NCBI RefSeq assembly: GCF_001704415.2
Contig: NC_030831.1
Span: 45,740,134 to 45,804,133, forward strand
From: Capra hircus
Taxonomy: Eukaryota > Chordata > Mammalia > Artiodactyla > Bovidae
Reading direction: 5' to 3'
DNA length: 64,000 bases
Part shown: positions 43,827 through 55,745 of the stretch, piece after piece
Position numbering within the stretch: the first letter of the stretch is position 1
How the letters are laid out: every line of letters starts with the position of its first letter
Position numbers and translations under genes: made by a program
Notes under the pieces: generated by a model
What the model was told of the DNA's origin: nothing
The model's database searches: none
What the model saw: the letters and a program-made list of their open reading frames with translations, nothing else

Positions 43827-44899
43827 TCTGTGGCTCTCTCACCCTCACTGTGGGGTTCCAGGTCTCGCCCACTTCCATCCTCACCTCTGTGATAGAAATG
43901 GGGGTGACTATGGCCCTGGCACCTCCCCTCCAGTGTCTACTCCTTCTGTTCCTAACGTATCCTCTCTTGACTTTTGTTCCCATAATTCCCTCTCTGGTGA
44001 GTGCCCATAAGGAGAGGAGGCCCTTCCTTACTGATTCATGGAACCAAAAATGTCCTTCGAAGACATCTAATCCATGATCATGGTTTTATAGAGGGGAAAA
44101 GGGAGTCACAGAGAATCAAAGCTATAACAAATGATGACACTGTTCTTTGAGATTCAGATCCTTCCCAGTAAACATACCACCCACCTCATTTTTCCAAGGA
44201 ATGGACAGGAGATGACTAAGCAGAGCCCAGTAGTTCCAGATGCCTCTAGCCTCTCCCCACATGGTCCTAGCACCTCTCTTCCCCTTCCACCCCATACCTA
44301 ACTTACATGACTGAGTGACTTAGCACAATTGCATTTGTTTGCTCATTTCTAGTCACCTCCTATTTATCCTGATGATAAATAAAAGTGAACAGAAGAAAAC
44401 TCCTAATGATCTGGAATGTCAGGTTCATACCTTTCCCAAATTAGAATCAATTTGCTCTAAATCTGGTGAAGTCAGGATGAAGCATTAGCAGGTGGTGTAT
44501 CCACTCAGCCGTTTCCCCAGTCTCTTAAGACACAGTGAATCACTCTCAGGGGATGGCTTAGCCAAGATGAGTCAGGACCTTCTGTTTGTATACACTGGCA
44601 TTACATTCTTGTCATTAAAAAAACAAAAGGCCCTTGTCTGTAAGTGGATTAGATTATAAGTGGACTATAACTGCAATTTGAAAAGCACTGACAAAAATTC
44701 CTCCTCTTCAAAAGACATAACCAGTCTTATATATTATCTGAAAACCCACAATTCAAGATATTTCTCAGAGCAATGACTCTTCATAGAACATTGGATGAGA
44801 CCAGAATAGCATTTTACTACTTGACAGTCAATACATCTCAATGGTTAAGAATTCAGTTTCTGAACTGAGCTTACTTCTGGTAGGATAAGTAAGGTCTTA
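43827..44899. other. Unassigned sequence
   Basis: About 1.1 kb with no gene or confident repeat. A short MIR-like piece may lie near 44040-44120 (catctaatcc...ttttatagaggggaaaa). Confidence 0.45.
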
Positions 44900-45640
44900 C
44901 TGTACTAACTTTACTAAAGATAACAACTATAAACTCTGAAGCAAAAGTATACATAATACATTAAAAATATATATATATCTGAAGGTCTTGGAAAATATAC
45001 AAAAGCAGGCAGATTCTAGATGGAAAGTGATACTTGAAAGAAGGAAATCATATGAGATGAATCTCCTGATTTTATGGCTTAGCCTGAAAACAAGCTGCCA
45101 TCAGTATCCTGACAGGTGGCTTAAACTTCTAGAAAACCCACAGTCTTTCTGATCTGAAGGATCAGGGGACAGAATTTGTGGCAACCATAGCCACTGAAGA
45201 GTGAGGGGGAATCCTGCAAAGGAGAGAAGCAGAGGGAAGAAGTTTCAACTTTCATGTGTAAACTCTGCCAAACTTTCTGCTTGATCACTAATTACCCACA
45301 CATAGGACAGATTTTAAATATTACAACTAGGGACAATACAGCTGAACTAAGAAGTTCCCCCCAAATACAGAGTTTACAGCTTGAGTCCAACAAAGTTAGT
45401 TATTTGCTATAGCAAAAATTTAAGACTCTGGTAATACAACAAATCCAATCTCCACAACATAGCAAACACCATATCTGGGGCACAACCCAAAATCTCTTGA
45501 CAATGAAAAAAACAGGAAAACATAACCCATTATGAAGAAAAAAAAGACAATCAACAAAAACCAATCTCAAAACAAACATTGAAATTATTAAATTATTTTA
45601 AAGAAGCAATTTCACTATGCTACATGATGAAAATATTGTA
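44900..45640 (+). mobile_element. Possible old L1 5' region
   Basis: A-rich sequence with L1M 5' UTR-like phrases (aaaaaacaggaaaacataaccc, acaatcaacaaaaaccaatctc) leading into the L1 below. Family call tentative. Confidence 0.35.
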
Positions 45641-47490
45641 AGTCTCAGCAAATAAATAACTATTTTAAACAGGAATCAATGGTTACCAGCCTATCAAATA
45701 AATCAAATACTGAGAAATAAAACTACCTAAGAAGACAAAAGACCTACACTCTGAAAACCATAAGATGCTGACGAAAGAAACTGAAGATGACACAGATGGA
45801 AAAATATACCATGATCTTGGATTGGAAAAATCAATATTGCCAAAATAACTATACTACTCAAGGCAGTTTAGAGACTCAATGTAATCCCTGTGAAATTACC
45901 AAAGGTGCTTTTGCAGATCTAGGAAAGAATCTTAAAATTTTTATGGTAACACAAATGACTCTGAATAGTCAAAGCAATCTTAAGAAAGAAAAACAGAGCT
46001 GGAGGAATCGGGCTTCCTGACTTCAGACTATACTATAACATGATAGTAACCAAAACACTATGGCACAAAGACAGACTTATAGATCAATGGAATAGGATTG
46101 AAATCACAGAAATAAACCCACACACCTACAGTCAATTAATCTATGACAAAGGAAGCAAGAAAATACAATGGAGAAAAGAGAGTCACTTCAATAAGTATTG
46201 CTGGGAAAATTGGACAGTTTACATCTAAAAGAATGAAATTAGGGCATTCTTTAACACAAAAATAAACTCAAAGTGAATTAAATACCTAAATGTAAGAGCA
46301 GATACTATAAAACTCTTAGAGGAAAACAGGTAGAACACTTTCTGACATAAATTGCAGCAATATCTTTTTGGATCTACCTCTCAGAATAATGAAAATAAAA
46401 ACAAAAATAAACAAAGGGGATCTATTTAAACTTACAAGCTTTTGCACAGCAAAGGAAATCATAAACAAAATGAAAAGATAACACACAAAATGGGGGGAAA
46501 CTATTTGAAAATTATATCACCAATGAGCAATTAATTTCCAAAATATACATATACTCATGGGAAAAAGATCTAAACAAACATTTCTCCAGAGAAGACATAC
46601 GAATGGCCAAAAGCACATAAAAAGATGCTCAACGTCTCTAATTATTAGAGAAATACAAATAAAAACTACAGTGAGGTACCATCTCACACCTGCCAGAATA
46701 GCCATCATCAAAAACTCTACAGATAATAAGTGCTGGAGAGGGTATGGGTAAAAGGGAACCGCCCCACACACACACACTGTTGCTGGATGTGTAAATTGGT
46801 ACAGTCACCATGAAGAACACTATGGAGGTTCCTTTAGAAGACAAAAAATATAGCTATCATATGATCCAGCAATCCTATTCCTGGAGATATATCCAGAGAA
46901 AACCATAATTTGAACAGATACATACACCCCTATGTTCATAGTGGCACTACTTACAAAAGCCAAGGCGTGGAGGTAACCTAAATGTTCATCAACAGCTGTG
47001 TGGATACAGACGATGTGGTACATTTACTCAGCCATAAGAAGGAATGAATTTGAGTCAGTTGGAGGAATCTAGAGCCTGTTTTGCTGAGTGAAGTAAGTCA
47101 GAAAGAGAAAAACAAATATCACATATTAATAGATATATGTGGAATCTAGAGAAACGGTACTGACAAGCCCATTTGCAGGTCAGGAATAGACATGGAGACA
47201 TAGAGGACAGGTTTGTGGTCACAGCAAGGGAAGGAGAAGGTGGGACAAATTCCAAGAGTAGCATTGAAACATATGTAAAATAGCTAGAGGGAAGTTGCTG
47301 TATGACACAGCAGCTCACCTAGTGCTCTGTGATGACCTAGAGGGGTAGGATGGGGGGTTGGTGGAAGGGAGGTTCAAGAGGGAGGAGATATATTGTACTT
47401 ATGGCTGATTAATGATGCTGAACAGCAGCAACGAGCACAACATTGTTAAGCAATTATCTTCCAATTAAAAAATTTTATATATATATTTAA
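45641..47490 (+). mobile_element. L1 ORF2 C-terminal half and 3' end
   Basis: From the end of the reverse transcriptase region (acaaaagacctacactctgaaaac) through Cys-His-type and 3' UTR sequence to the terminal gttaagcaattatcttccaattaaaa and a T/A tail. Multiple stops. Confidence 0.85.
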
Positions 47491-47582
47491 AAGTCACCCA
47501 TATTTCCTGCTAATATTTTTACTATTTAATTTTTAGCCTTTAAGTAATTGTACTAAGAAGAATATAGATTAAAGAATTAAGA

Positions 47583-47785
47583 GGGACTTCCCTGGTGATC
47601 CAGTGGCTAAAGTCTTCATGCTCCCAATGCAGGGAGGTTCAGTTTGTGGTCAAGGAATTAGATTCCACGTGTTGCAACTTAGAGTTCTCATGCTTCAACT
47701 AAAGATCCTGAATGCTGCAGTGAAGACTGAAGATCTCATGGGCACAATAAGACCCAGAGCAGCCGAATAAATAACCTTTTCTTTT
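47583..47785 (+). mobile_element. CHR-type SINE
   Basis: gggacttccctggtgatccagtggctaaag to agcagccgaataaataacc. Diverged. Confidence 0.8.
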
Positions 47786-48185
47786 TAAGAATTAAGGACA
47801 AGTGAAATAGAAGGTAAAAAAAAAAAAAAAAAAAGAAATAATGAAACTAAGAGCTGACTATTTGAAAAGATAAACAAAATTGATAAACTTTTAGCCAGAT
47901 TCATCAAGATAACAAGAGGGCTCAAATCAATAAAATCAGAAATTAAAATAGAGAAATTACAACTGACACCATAGAAACACAAAGGATCATAAGCAACTAC
48001 TATAGACAACTATATGCCAGTAAAATGGGCAACCTATAAGAAACAAATTCTAGGGCAAATTCCTAGAAACGTATGATCTCCTAAGACTGAATGAGGCAGA
48101 AATAGAAAATATGAACAGACCAATTACCAGTAATGAAATTGAATCAGTAATTTTTTTTTTAATTCCTAATAAACAAAAGTCCCTG

Positions 48186-48392
48186 AGCTTCCCTGGTGGC
48201 TCAGCTGGTAAAGAATCTACCTGCAATGCAGGAGACCTGGGTTCAATCCCTGGGTTGGGAAGATCTCCTGGAGAAGGAAAATGGGCTACCCACCCCAGTA
48301 TTCTGGCCTGGAAAATTCCGTGGACTGTATAGTCCATGGGGTCACAAAGAGTCAGACACAACTGAACAACTTTCACTTTGAACTTTGAAACA
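48186..48392 (+). mobile_element. Bov-tA SINE in host L1
   Basis: gagcttccctggtggctcagctggtaaag to gaacaactttcacttt. Flanking AAACAAAAGT copies form the TSD. Confidence 0.92.
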
Positions 48393-48879
48393 AAAGTACA
48401 GGACCAGGTGACTTTACAGACTAATTCTACAAAACATTTAGAGAGGAGTTAACACCTATCCTTCTGAAACTATTTCAAAAAATGCAGAGGAAGGAACACT
48501 TCTGAATTTACAAAGTCAGAATCACCATGATATCAAAACCAGACAGAGATATCACAAAAAAGAAAATTGCAGGCTAATATCACTGATGGACATAGATGCA
48601 AAACTCCTCAAAAAATATTAGCAAAGCAAATCCAACAATACAGTGAAAGGATCATTCACCATGATCAAATGGGGTTTTATCCCAGGGACATAAGGATTTT
48701 TCAATATCTGCAAATCAATCATTGTGTGTATGATATACCACATAAAAAACCTGAAGAATAAAAATCATATGATGATCTCAGTAGATGCAAAGTAAAAAGC
48801 TTTTGACAAAATTCAACATCCATTTATGACAAAAAATTCTCCAGAAAGTGGGCATAGAGAAAACATACCTCAGCATCAG

Positions 48880-48976
48880 TTCAGTACAGTTCAGTCACTC
48901 AGTCATGTTCAACTCTTTGCAACCCCATGAACTGCAGCACGCCAGGCCTCTCTGTCCATCACCAACTCCTGGAGTT
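48880..48976 (-). mobile_element. 97 bp BovB 3'-end insertion in host L1
   Basis: gttcagtacagttcagtcactcag...tgtccatcaccaactcctgg: only the last 97 bp of BovB, antisense, between L1 phrases acatacctcagcat and gaaagccatatatgacaa. Confidence 0.88.
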
Positions 48977-49745
48977 CATGAAAGCCATATATGACAACCA
49001 CAAACCCACAGCTAACATCATACTCAATGGTGAAGAGCTGAAAGCATTTCCTCTAAGATCAGGAACAAAACAAAGATTCTCAGTCTGGTCACTTTTATTC
49101 ATAATAGTGTTGGAAGTCCTAGCCACTACAATCAGACAAGAAGAAGAAGAAAAAAAGAAATCCAAATTGGAAAGGAAGAGATAAAACTGTCACTGCTTGC
49201 AGGTGAAATGACACTATACATAGAAAATACTAAAGATGCCATCAGAAAACTACTCCAGCTCACCAATGAATTTGGTAAAGTTACAGGATACAAAATTAAT
49301 ATACAAAAATCTGTTGCATTTCTATAGACTAACAATGAACTATCAGAAAGAGGAATTAAGGAACCAATCCCATTTATATCACATCAAAAAGAATAAAATG
49401 CCTAAGAATAAATACGTAAGGACATAAAGGACCTGTAATCTGAAAACTATAAGATGCTGATAAAAGAAATTGAAGATGACACTCAGATGGAAAGATATAC
49501 CATGTTCTTGAAGTGGAAGAATTAGTACTGTTAAAATGACTACTCAATGCAATCTACAACCTTTATCAAAATACCAATGTCATTTTTCACAGAACTAGAA
49601 CAAGTGATTTTTTAAATTTGTATGAAAACACAAGAGATCTAGAATAGCCAAAACGATCTTAAGAGAGAAGAAGAGAGCTGGAGATATTTTATGCTCTGTC
49701 TTCAGACTATACTAAAAAGCTACAGTAATCAAAGCAGTATGGTGC

Positions 49746-49887
49746 ACAGACTTCCCTGGCACTCCAGTGGTTAAGACTCCATGCTTCAGCTGCAAGGGGC
49801 ATAGGTTTGATTCCTGATTGGGGAAATAAGCTCCTGCATGCAGTATGGTGTGGCAAAAAAATAAATAAACAAATAAATAAAAGCAAT
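49746..49887 (+). mobile_element. CHR-type SINE in host L1
   Basis: gacttccctggcactccagtggttaagactcc...ttgattcctgattgggg...gtggcaaaaaaataaataaac. Flanked by an imperfect AGTATGGTAC-type repeat. Confidence 0.82.
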
Positions 49888-50432
49888 AGTATGGTACAGG
49901 AACAAAACCGACACATAGATCAAGGGAACAGAATAAAGCACCCAGAAGTAAACCCATGCACTCCTGGTCAATCCATGACAAAAGGAAGCAATACTATCCA
50001 ACAGAGAAAAGATAGTCTTTTCAATAAACGTTGCTGGGAAAACTAGACAGCTATATCTGAAAGAATGAAATTAGAACATTTTCTAACACCATACACAAAA
50101 ATAAGCTTATAATAGATTAAAGACCTAAATGTAAGATTGGAAACCATAAAACTCCTAGGAGAAAACATAGTCAGAACACCCTTTGACGTATATCATAGCA
50201 ATATTCTTTTGGACCTGTTGCCTAAGGCAAAGAAAGCAAAAGCAAAAACAAAGATATGGAACCTCCTTAAACCTGAAAGTTTTTCACAGCAAGGAAAACC
50301 ACTGACAAAATGAAAAGAAAACCTACTGAATAGGAGGAAATATTTGCAAATGATTTAACTGGTAGGGGGTTGATCCAAAATATATAAACAGCTCATGCAA
50401 CACAACATCAAAAAACAAAAAACTAAAAATAA

Positions 50433-50503
50433 TCCTGCATGTGGAATGGTATGGCAAAAAATAAAAATAAACAAATAAAAACAATAGTATGGTACAGAAA
50501 CAA
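50433..50503 (+). repeat. Direct duplicate of SINE-tail/L1 junction
   Basis: About 71 bp (tcctgcatgtggaatggtatgg...caatagtatggtacagaaacaa) repeats 49832-49906, covering the CHR SINE tail plus adjacent L1. It lies 600 bp further on, within unrelated L1 sequence. Confidence 0.85.
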
Positions 50504-50735
50504 GGATTTTAAAATGGGTAGAAGATCTAAATAGACATTTTTTTTTCCAAATAAGACATATAGATGGTTAACAGGCACATAAAAAGATGCTCAACATCGC
50601 TAATCAACAGAAAAATGCAAATCAAAATCAAAATGAGACAACACCTTATATATGCCAGAATGGTTATCATCAAAAAGACCACAAATAGCAAATGTTATCA
50701 AGGATATGGAGAAGAGGGGACCCTTGTACAGTGTT

Positions 50736-53371
50736 ATTGTTCAGTCTCTAAGTCATGCCCAACTCTTTGTGACCCCCATGGACTACAGCATGCCAGTCTT
50801 CCTTGTTCTTCACTCTCTGCTGGAGCTTGCTCAAACTCATGTCTATTGAGTTGGTGATGCCATCCAACCAGCTCATGCTCTGTCTTCCACTTCTCCTCCT
50901 GCCCTCAATCTTTCCCAACATCAGGGCCTTTTCCAGCAAGTTGGCTCTTCATATCAGGTGGTCAGAGTATTGGAGCTTCAGCATCAGTCTTTCCAATGAA
51001 TATTCAAGGTTGATTTCCTTTAAGATTGACTGGTTTGGTCTCCTTGCTGTGTAAGGAACTCTCAAGAGTCTTCTCCAACACCACAGTATAAAGGCATCTA
51101 TTCTTCAGTGCTCAGCCTTTTTTGTGGTTCAACTCTCACATCCATATATGAAAAACTGGAAAAAACATAGCTTTGGATAAACAGACCTTTGTAAGCAAAG
51201 TTTTGTCTCTGCTTTTTAATACCCTGTCTATGTTTGTCATAGCTTTTCTTCCAAGGAGCAAGAGTCTTTTAGTTTCTTGGCTGCAGTTACCATCTACAGT
51301 GATTTTGGAGCCCAAGAAAATAAAGTCTGTCACTGTTTCCATTGTTTCCCCATCTATTTGCCATGAAGTGATGGGACCAGATGCCATAATCTTCATTTTT
51401 TGACTGTTGAGTTTTAAGCCAGCTTTTTCATTCTCTTTCACCTTCATCAAGAGGCTCTTTAGTTCCTCTTTGCTTTCTGTCAGGGTGGTATCATCTGCAC
51501 ATCTGAGGTTATTGATATTTCTCAGCAATCTTGATTCCAGTTTGTGATTCATCCAGCCTAGTATTTTGCATGGTATAATCTGTATATAAGTTAAATAAGC
51601 AGGGTGACGATATACAATCTTGACATATGCCTTTCCGTATTTAGAACAAATCTGTTGTTCCATGTTCAGTTCTAACTGTTGTTTCTTGACCAAGATACAG
51701 ATTTCTCAGGAGGCAGGTACCACAGTGGTCTGGTATTCCCATCTCTTAAAGAATTGTCCACAGTTTGTTGTGATCCACACAGTCAAAGGCTTTGGCATAA
51801 TCAATAAAGCAGAAGTAGATGTTTTTCTGGAACTCTTTTGCTTTTTCTATGATCCAACAGATGTTAGCAATTTGATTTCTGTCTTTTCTAAATCCAGCTT
51901 GTATATCTGGAAGTTCTTAGCTAATGTACTGTTAAAGCCTACCGTGAAGGATTTTGAGCATTACCTTGCTAGTATGTGAAATGAGTGCAACTGAATGGTA
52001 GTTTGAGCATTCTTTGACATTGTCCTTCTTTGGGATTGAAATGAAAACTGACCTTTTCCAGTCCTGTGGCTACTGCTGAGTTTTCCAAATTTGCTGGCAT
52101 ACTGAGTGCAGCACTTTAACACCACCATCTATCTATCTTTTAGGATTTGAAATACGCAGCTGGAATTCTATCACCTCTACTAGCTTTGTTAGTAATATGC
52201 TTCCTAAGGCCCACTTGACTTCACACTCCAGGATGTCTGGCTTTAGATGAATGACCGCACTATCATGGTTATCTAGGTCATTAAGACCTTTTATTGGTAG
52301 GTTTTCTGTGTATTCTTGCAACCTCTTCTTAATCCCTTCTGTTTCTGTTAGGTCCTTACTGTTTCTGTCCTTTATTGAGCCCATCTTTGCATGAAGTACT
52401 CCCTTGATATCCCTAATTTTCTTGAAGAGATCTCTAGTCTTTCTTATTCTATTGTTTTCCTCTATTTCTTTTCATTGTGCACTTAAGCCTTTCTTATCTC
52501 TCCTTGCTATTCCTTGGGACACTGGATTCAGTTGAATATATATTTCCCTTTCTCCTTTGCCTTTCACTTCTCTTCTTTTCTTTTCTCAGCTATTTTTAAG
52601 ACCTCTTCAGATAGCTTCAGGCACTCTATCATATCTGATCCCTAGAATCTGTTAGTCACTTCCACAGTATAATCATAAGGGATTTGATTTAGGTCATACC
52701 TGAATGGCCTAGTAGTTTTCCATACTTTCTTCAATGTAAGTCTGAATTTTTCAATAATAGTTCATAATCTAAGCTGCTGTCAGCTCCCAGTCTTGAGAGC
52801 TTCTCCATCTTTGGCTGTAAAGAATATCATTAATCTGATTTCAGTATTGACCATCTGGTGATGTCATGTGTAGAACTGTCTCTTGCGTTGTCAGAAGAGG
52901 GTGCTTTCTATGACAAGTATGTTCTCTTGGCAAAGAGAACCCTATTAGCCTTTGGCCTGCTTCATTCTGTACTCCAAGGCCAAACTTGCCTGTTACTCCA
53001 GGTATCTCTTGACTTTCTACTTTTTCATTCCAATCCCCTATGATGAAAAGGACTTTTTCGGTGTTAGTTCTAGAAGGTCTTGTAGGTCTTCATAGAACTG
53101 TTCAACTTCAGCTTCTTCACCATTAGTGGTGGGACATAGACTTGGATTACTATGATGTTGAATGGTTTGCCTTGGAAATGAACCAAGATCATTCTGCCAT
53201 TTTTGAGATTGCACCCAAGTGCTTTTTGGACTCTTTCATTGACTATGAGGGCTACCTCATTTCTTCTAAGGGATTCTTGCCCTTAATAGTAGATATAATG
53301 GTTATCTGAGTTAAATTCACCCATTCCTGTCCATTTTAGTTCATTAATTCTTAAAATGTCAATGTTTACTT
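50736..53371 (-). mobile_element. BovB LINE, old, nearly full coding length
   Basis: Antisense BovB from a degraded 3' end (gttcagtctctaagtcatgcccaactctttg) to the start of the endonuclease (ccattttagttcattaattc, about 53330). The reverse transcriptase box reads CADD instead of YADD (51490-51501). Stops and indels throughout. Clearly older than the 14.1 and 58.4 kb copies. Confidence 0.9.
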
Positions 53372-53482
53372 TTGTTGTTCAGTTGCTTAGTTGTCTAACT
53401 CTTTGAGACCTCAGGGACTACACATGCCAGGCTTCCCTGTCCTTTGCTATCTCCCAGAGTTTAAGCAAACTCCGGGAGATAA
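53372..53482 (-). mobile_element. BovB-like 3' fragment abutting longer BovB
   Basis: gttgttcagttgcttagttgtctaactctttgag...ccctgtcctttgctatctcccagag: a second antisense BovB 3' end placed directly at the 5' end of the previous copy. Confidence 0.75.
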
Positions 53483-53748
53483 TTCACTGTTGGGGGGGGA
53501 TGTAAATTGTTGTGGCCACTATGGAAACTGGTATGTAGGTTCCTCAATAAACTAAAAATAGAACTACCAATTACTGGAGTTGATCCAGCAATTCCACTCC
53601 TGGGTATACAGCTAAAGAAAAGGAGAACATTAATACCAAAAACTATTCACACACCAGTGTCCACAGCAGAATTATTTACCATAGTCAAGATATGGAAGTA
53701 ACCTAAGGGTTCATCAACAGATGAATGGATAAAAAGATGTGGTGGTAA

Positions 53749-53778
53749 TATATATATATATATTACATATACATATAC

Positions 53779-53815
<37 letters not shown>
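53749..53815. repeat. (TA)n(CA)n microsatellite in L1
   Basis: TA repeats with interruptions followed by about 12 CA dinucleotides, located in the L1 phrase preceding caatggaatactactcag. Likely polymorphic. Confidence 0.95.
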
Positions 53816-54290
53816 ATGGAATACTACTCAGCCACAAAAAAGAATGAAAGTTCTCATTTGCAACAATATGGATGGACTTGGAGTGTATTATGCCTAGTGA
53901 AATTAGACAAAGAAAAACAAATACTATATGATGCCAATTATATGTGGAATCTTAAAAATAAAGCAAAATAGTGAACATAATTTTTCAAAAGACAGACTCA
54001 CAGATGGAAAGAACAAACCAGTGGTAACCAGTGGGAAGAGGGAAGGGAGAAGAAGCAAGACAGAGACAGGGAAATAACAAGTAAAACTACCATTGTAAAA
54101 TAAATGAGCTACAACACACAGAATATAGCCAATATTTTATAATAATTATGAATGGAATCTAATATTGAAATTGTAAGATGCAAAGTCAGTGTTTCAGTTT
54201 CATGTAATATTAAAACTGTAACATGTGAATCACTATGTTATACCCCGGAAACATACAAAAATCAACTCAATTTAAAAAGAAAAAGAATTA

Positions 54291-54662
54291 AAGACAATAT
54301 CCAGCTTTATTATTTTTATCCAAATGGTTTTCCCAGTATTGACTTCGGTGGTTTTCCCAGTATTGATTATTAAAGAACGCATTTCTGCCCAATAATTTGA
54401 AATATATGAAGCCTTTTGCAAATGGTTTCTGAACCCTGCTTTATACGTCTGTTGGCAATGCCTCTCTGAGGAAGGATAGTTTCAAAAGCACAGAGTAGAA
54501 AAGAAGCATAGACTTGGGAGTGCAGACCAGGGAGGAAGCACAACTTTGAGATCAGGGATGCTGGTGGAGCTGCTGGGAAAGGAGAGCAGGAGGAGAGGGA
54601 AACTTGGGGGAGTGCTGGGCAGGCAGAACAGGACAGGGATAAGTCCTGTTAACACAGTTAAG
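54291..54662. other. Unassigned, with small tandem duplication
   Basis: tggttttcccagtattga occurs twice 24 bp apart (about 54325 and 54349). Otherwise nothing recognised. Confidence 0.5.
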
Positions 54663-54968
54663 TTCAGTTCAGTCGCTCAGTCGTATCCGACTCTTTGCAA
54701 CCCGATGGACTGCAGCATGCCAGGCTTCCCTGTCCATCACCAACTTCTGGAGCTTACTCAAACTCAAGTCCATTGAGTTGCGGACGCCATCCAACCATCT
54801 CATCCTCTATCATCCCCTTCTCCCCCTGCCTTCAATCTTTCCCAGCATCAGGGTCTTTTCCAGTGAGTCAGTTCTTTGCATAAGGTGGCCAAAGGATTGG
54901 AGTTTCAGCTTCAGCATCAGTCCTTCCAATAAATATTCAGGACTGATTTCCTTTAGGATGGACTGGTT
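54663..54968 (-). mobile_element. BovB LINE 3' fragment
   Basis: gttcagttcagtcgctcagtcg to ctttaggatggactggtta, antisense, 5'-truncated. Confidence 0.9.
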
Positions 54969-55151
54969 ATACATTGATATTTTTAAAAAGTGTGTTGCAT
55001 CCCAAAACAACCAAAACTAACAATGAACACTTGTCCAGTTTCTCAGAGGACTTGCTTTTAATGAGACAATGTGTTTGTTCATTAGTCTGCTAAATATTTC
55101 TAAAGTGCTTGAAATCATTTTGACCTCTCATAGGTATCTATGTTCCACTGT

Positions 55152-55422
55152 TGCTGCTGCTGCTGCTGCTAAGTCGCCTCAGTCGTGTCCGACTCTGTGC
55201 GACCCCATAGACAGCAGGCTCCACCGTCCCTGGGATTCTCCAGGCAAGAACACTGGAGTGGGTTGCCATTTCCTTCTCCAATGCATGAAAGTGAAAAGTG
55301 AAAGTGAAGTCGCTCAGTCATGTCTGACTCTTCGCGATCCCATGGACTGTAGCCTACCAGGCTCCTCCATCCATGGGATTTTCCAGGCAAGAGTACTGGA
55401 GTGGGTTGCTATTTCCTTCTCC
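55152..55422 (-). mobile_element. Bov-A2 SINE
   Basis: Begins with the antisense (GCT)n tail and ttgctgctgctgctgctgctaagtcgcc, then two monomers. Confidence 0.93.
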
Positions 55423-55554
55423 ACTACTATCTGCTGTTTCTTGGACGTTTGCTGTTTTCTCATCAGAACCTGAAAGGATGTGTATTCTGCATATGTGAGC
55501 TCCAAAACAAAAAAATTACACTGGGCCTTTCTGAAGATTAGTTGGGTTCCTCCT

Positions 55555-55745
55555 CTGAGCCAGGCCCTGGACATTGTCCCTCATAAACTTCACCTTGTGC
55601 TCCTTGCAGCAGCAGTGTGAGGAGCCACTATTACCACATAGAAAATCAGGGATTGTCCAAAGTCCCACTGTGACTGGTAACAAAGCTGGGGCTCAGCCAC
55701 AGCACCATCTGCTGCAGAAGCTGTGTTACTGCTGGATACCACACT
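55555..55745 (-). mobile_element. MIR SINE relic
   Basis: Antisense MIR: gccaggccctggacattgtccctcataaacttcacc, then cagggattgtccaaagtcccactgtgactgg, aaagctggggctcag. Confidence 0.65.

Larger units (their letters stand above)
47800..54290 (+). mobile_element. Second host L1 with nested insertions
   Basis: ORF2 linker (47840-48180), reverse transcriptase (48393-48879, 48977 to about 49745), C-terminal part (49888-50735) and 3' UTR (53483-54290). Interrupted by Bov-tA (48186), a short BovB (48880), a CHR SINE (49746) and a long BovB block (50736-53482). Numerous stops and frameshifts. Confidence 0.85.

Noticed and set aside
53749..53815. Regulatory Z-DNA-like TA/CA tract as a special element
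   Set aside because: Simple microsatellite expansion at a position in L1 that often carries such repeats; recorded only as a repeat.
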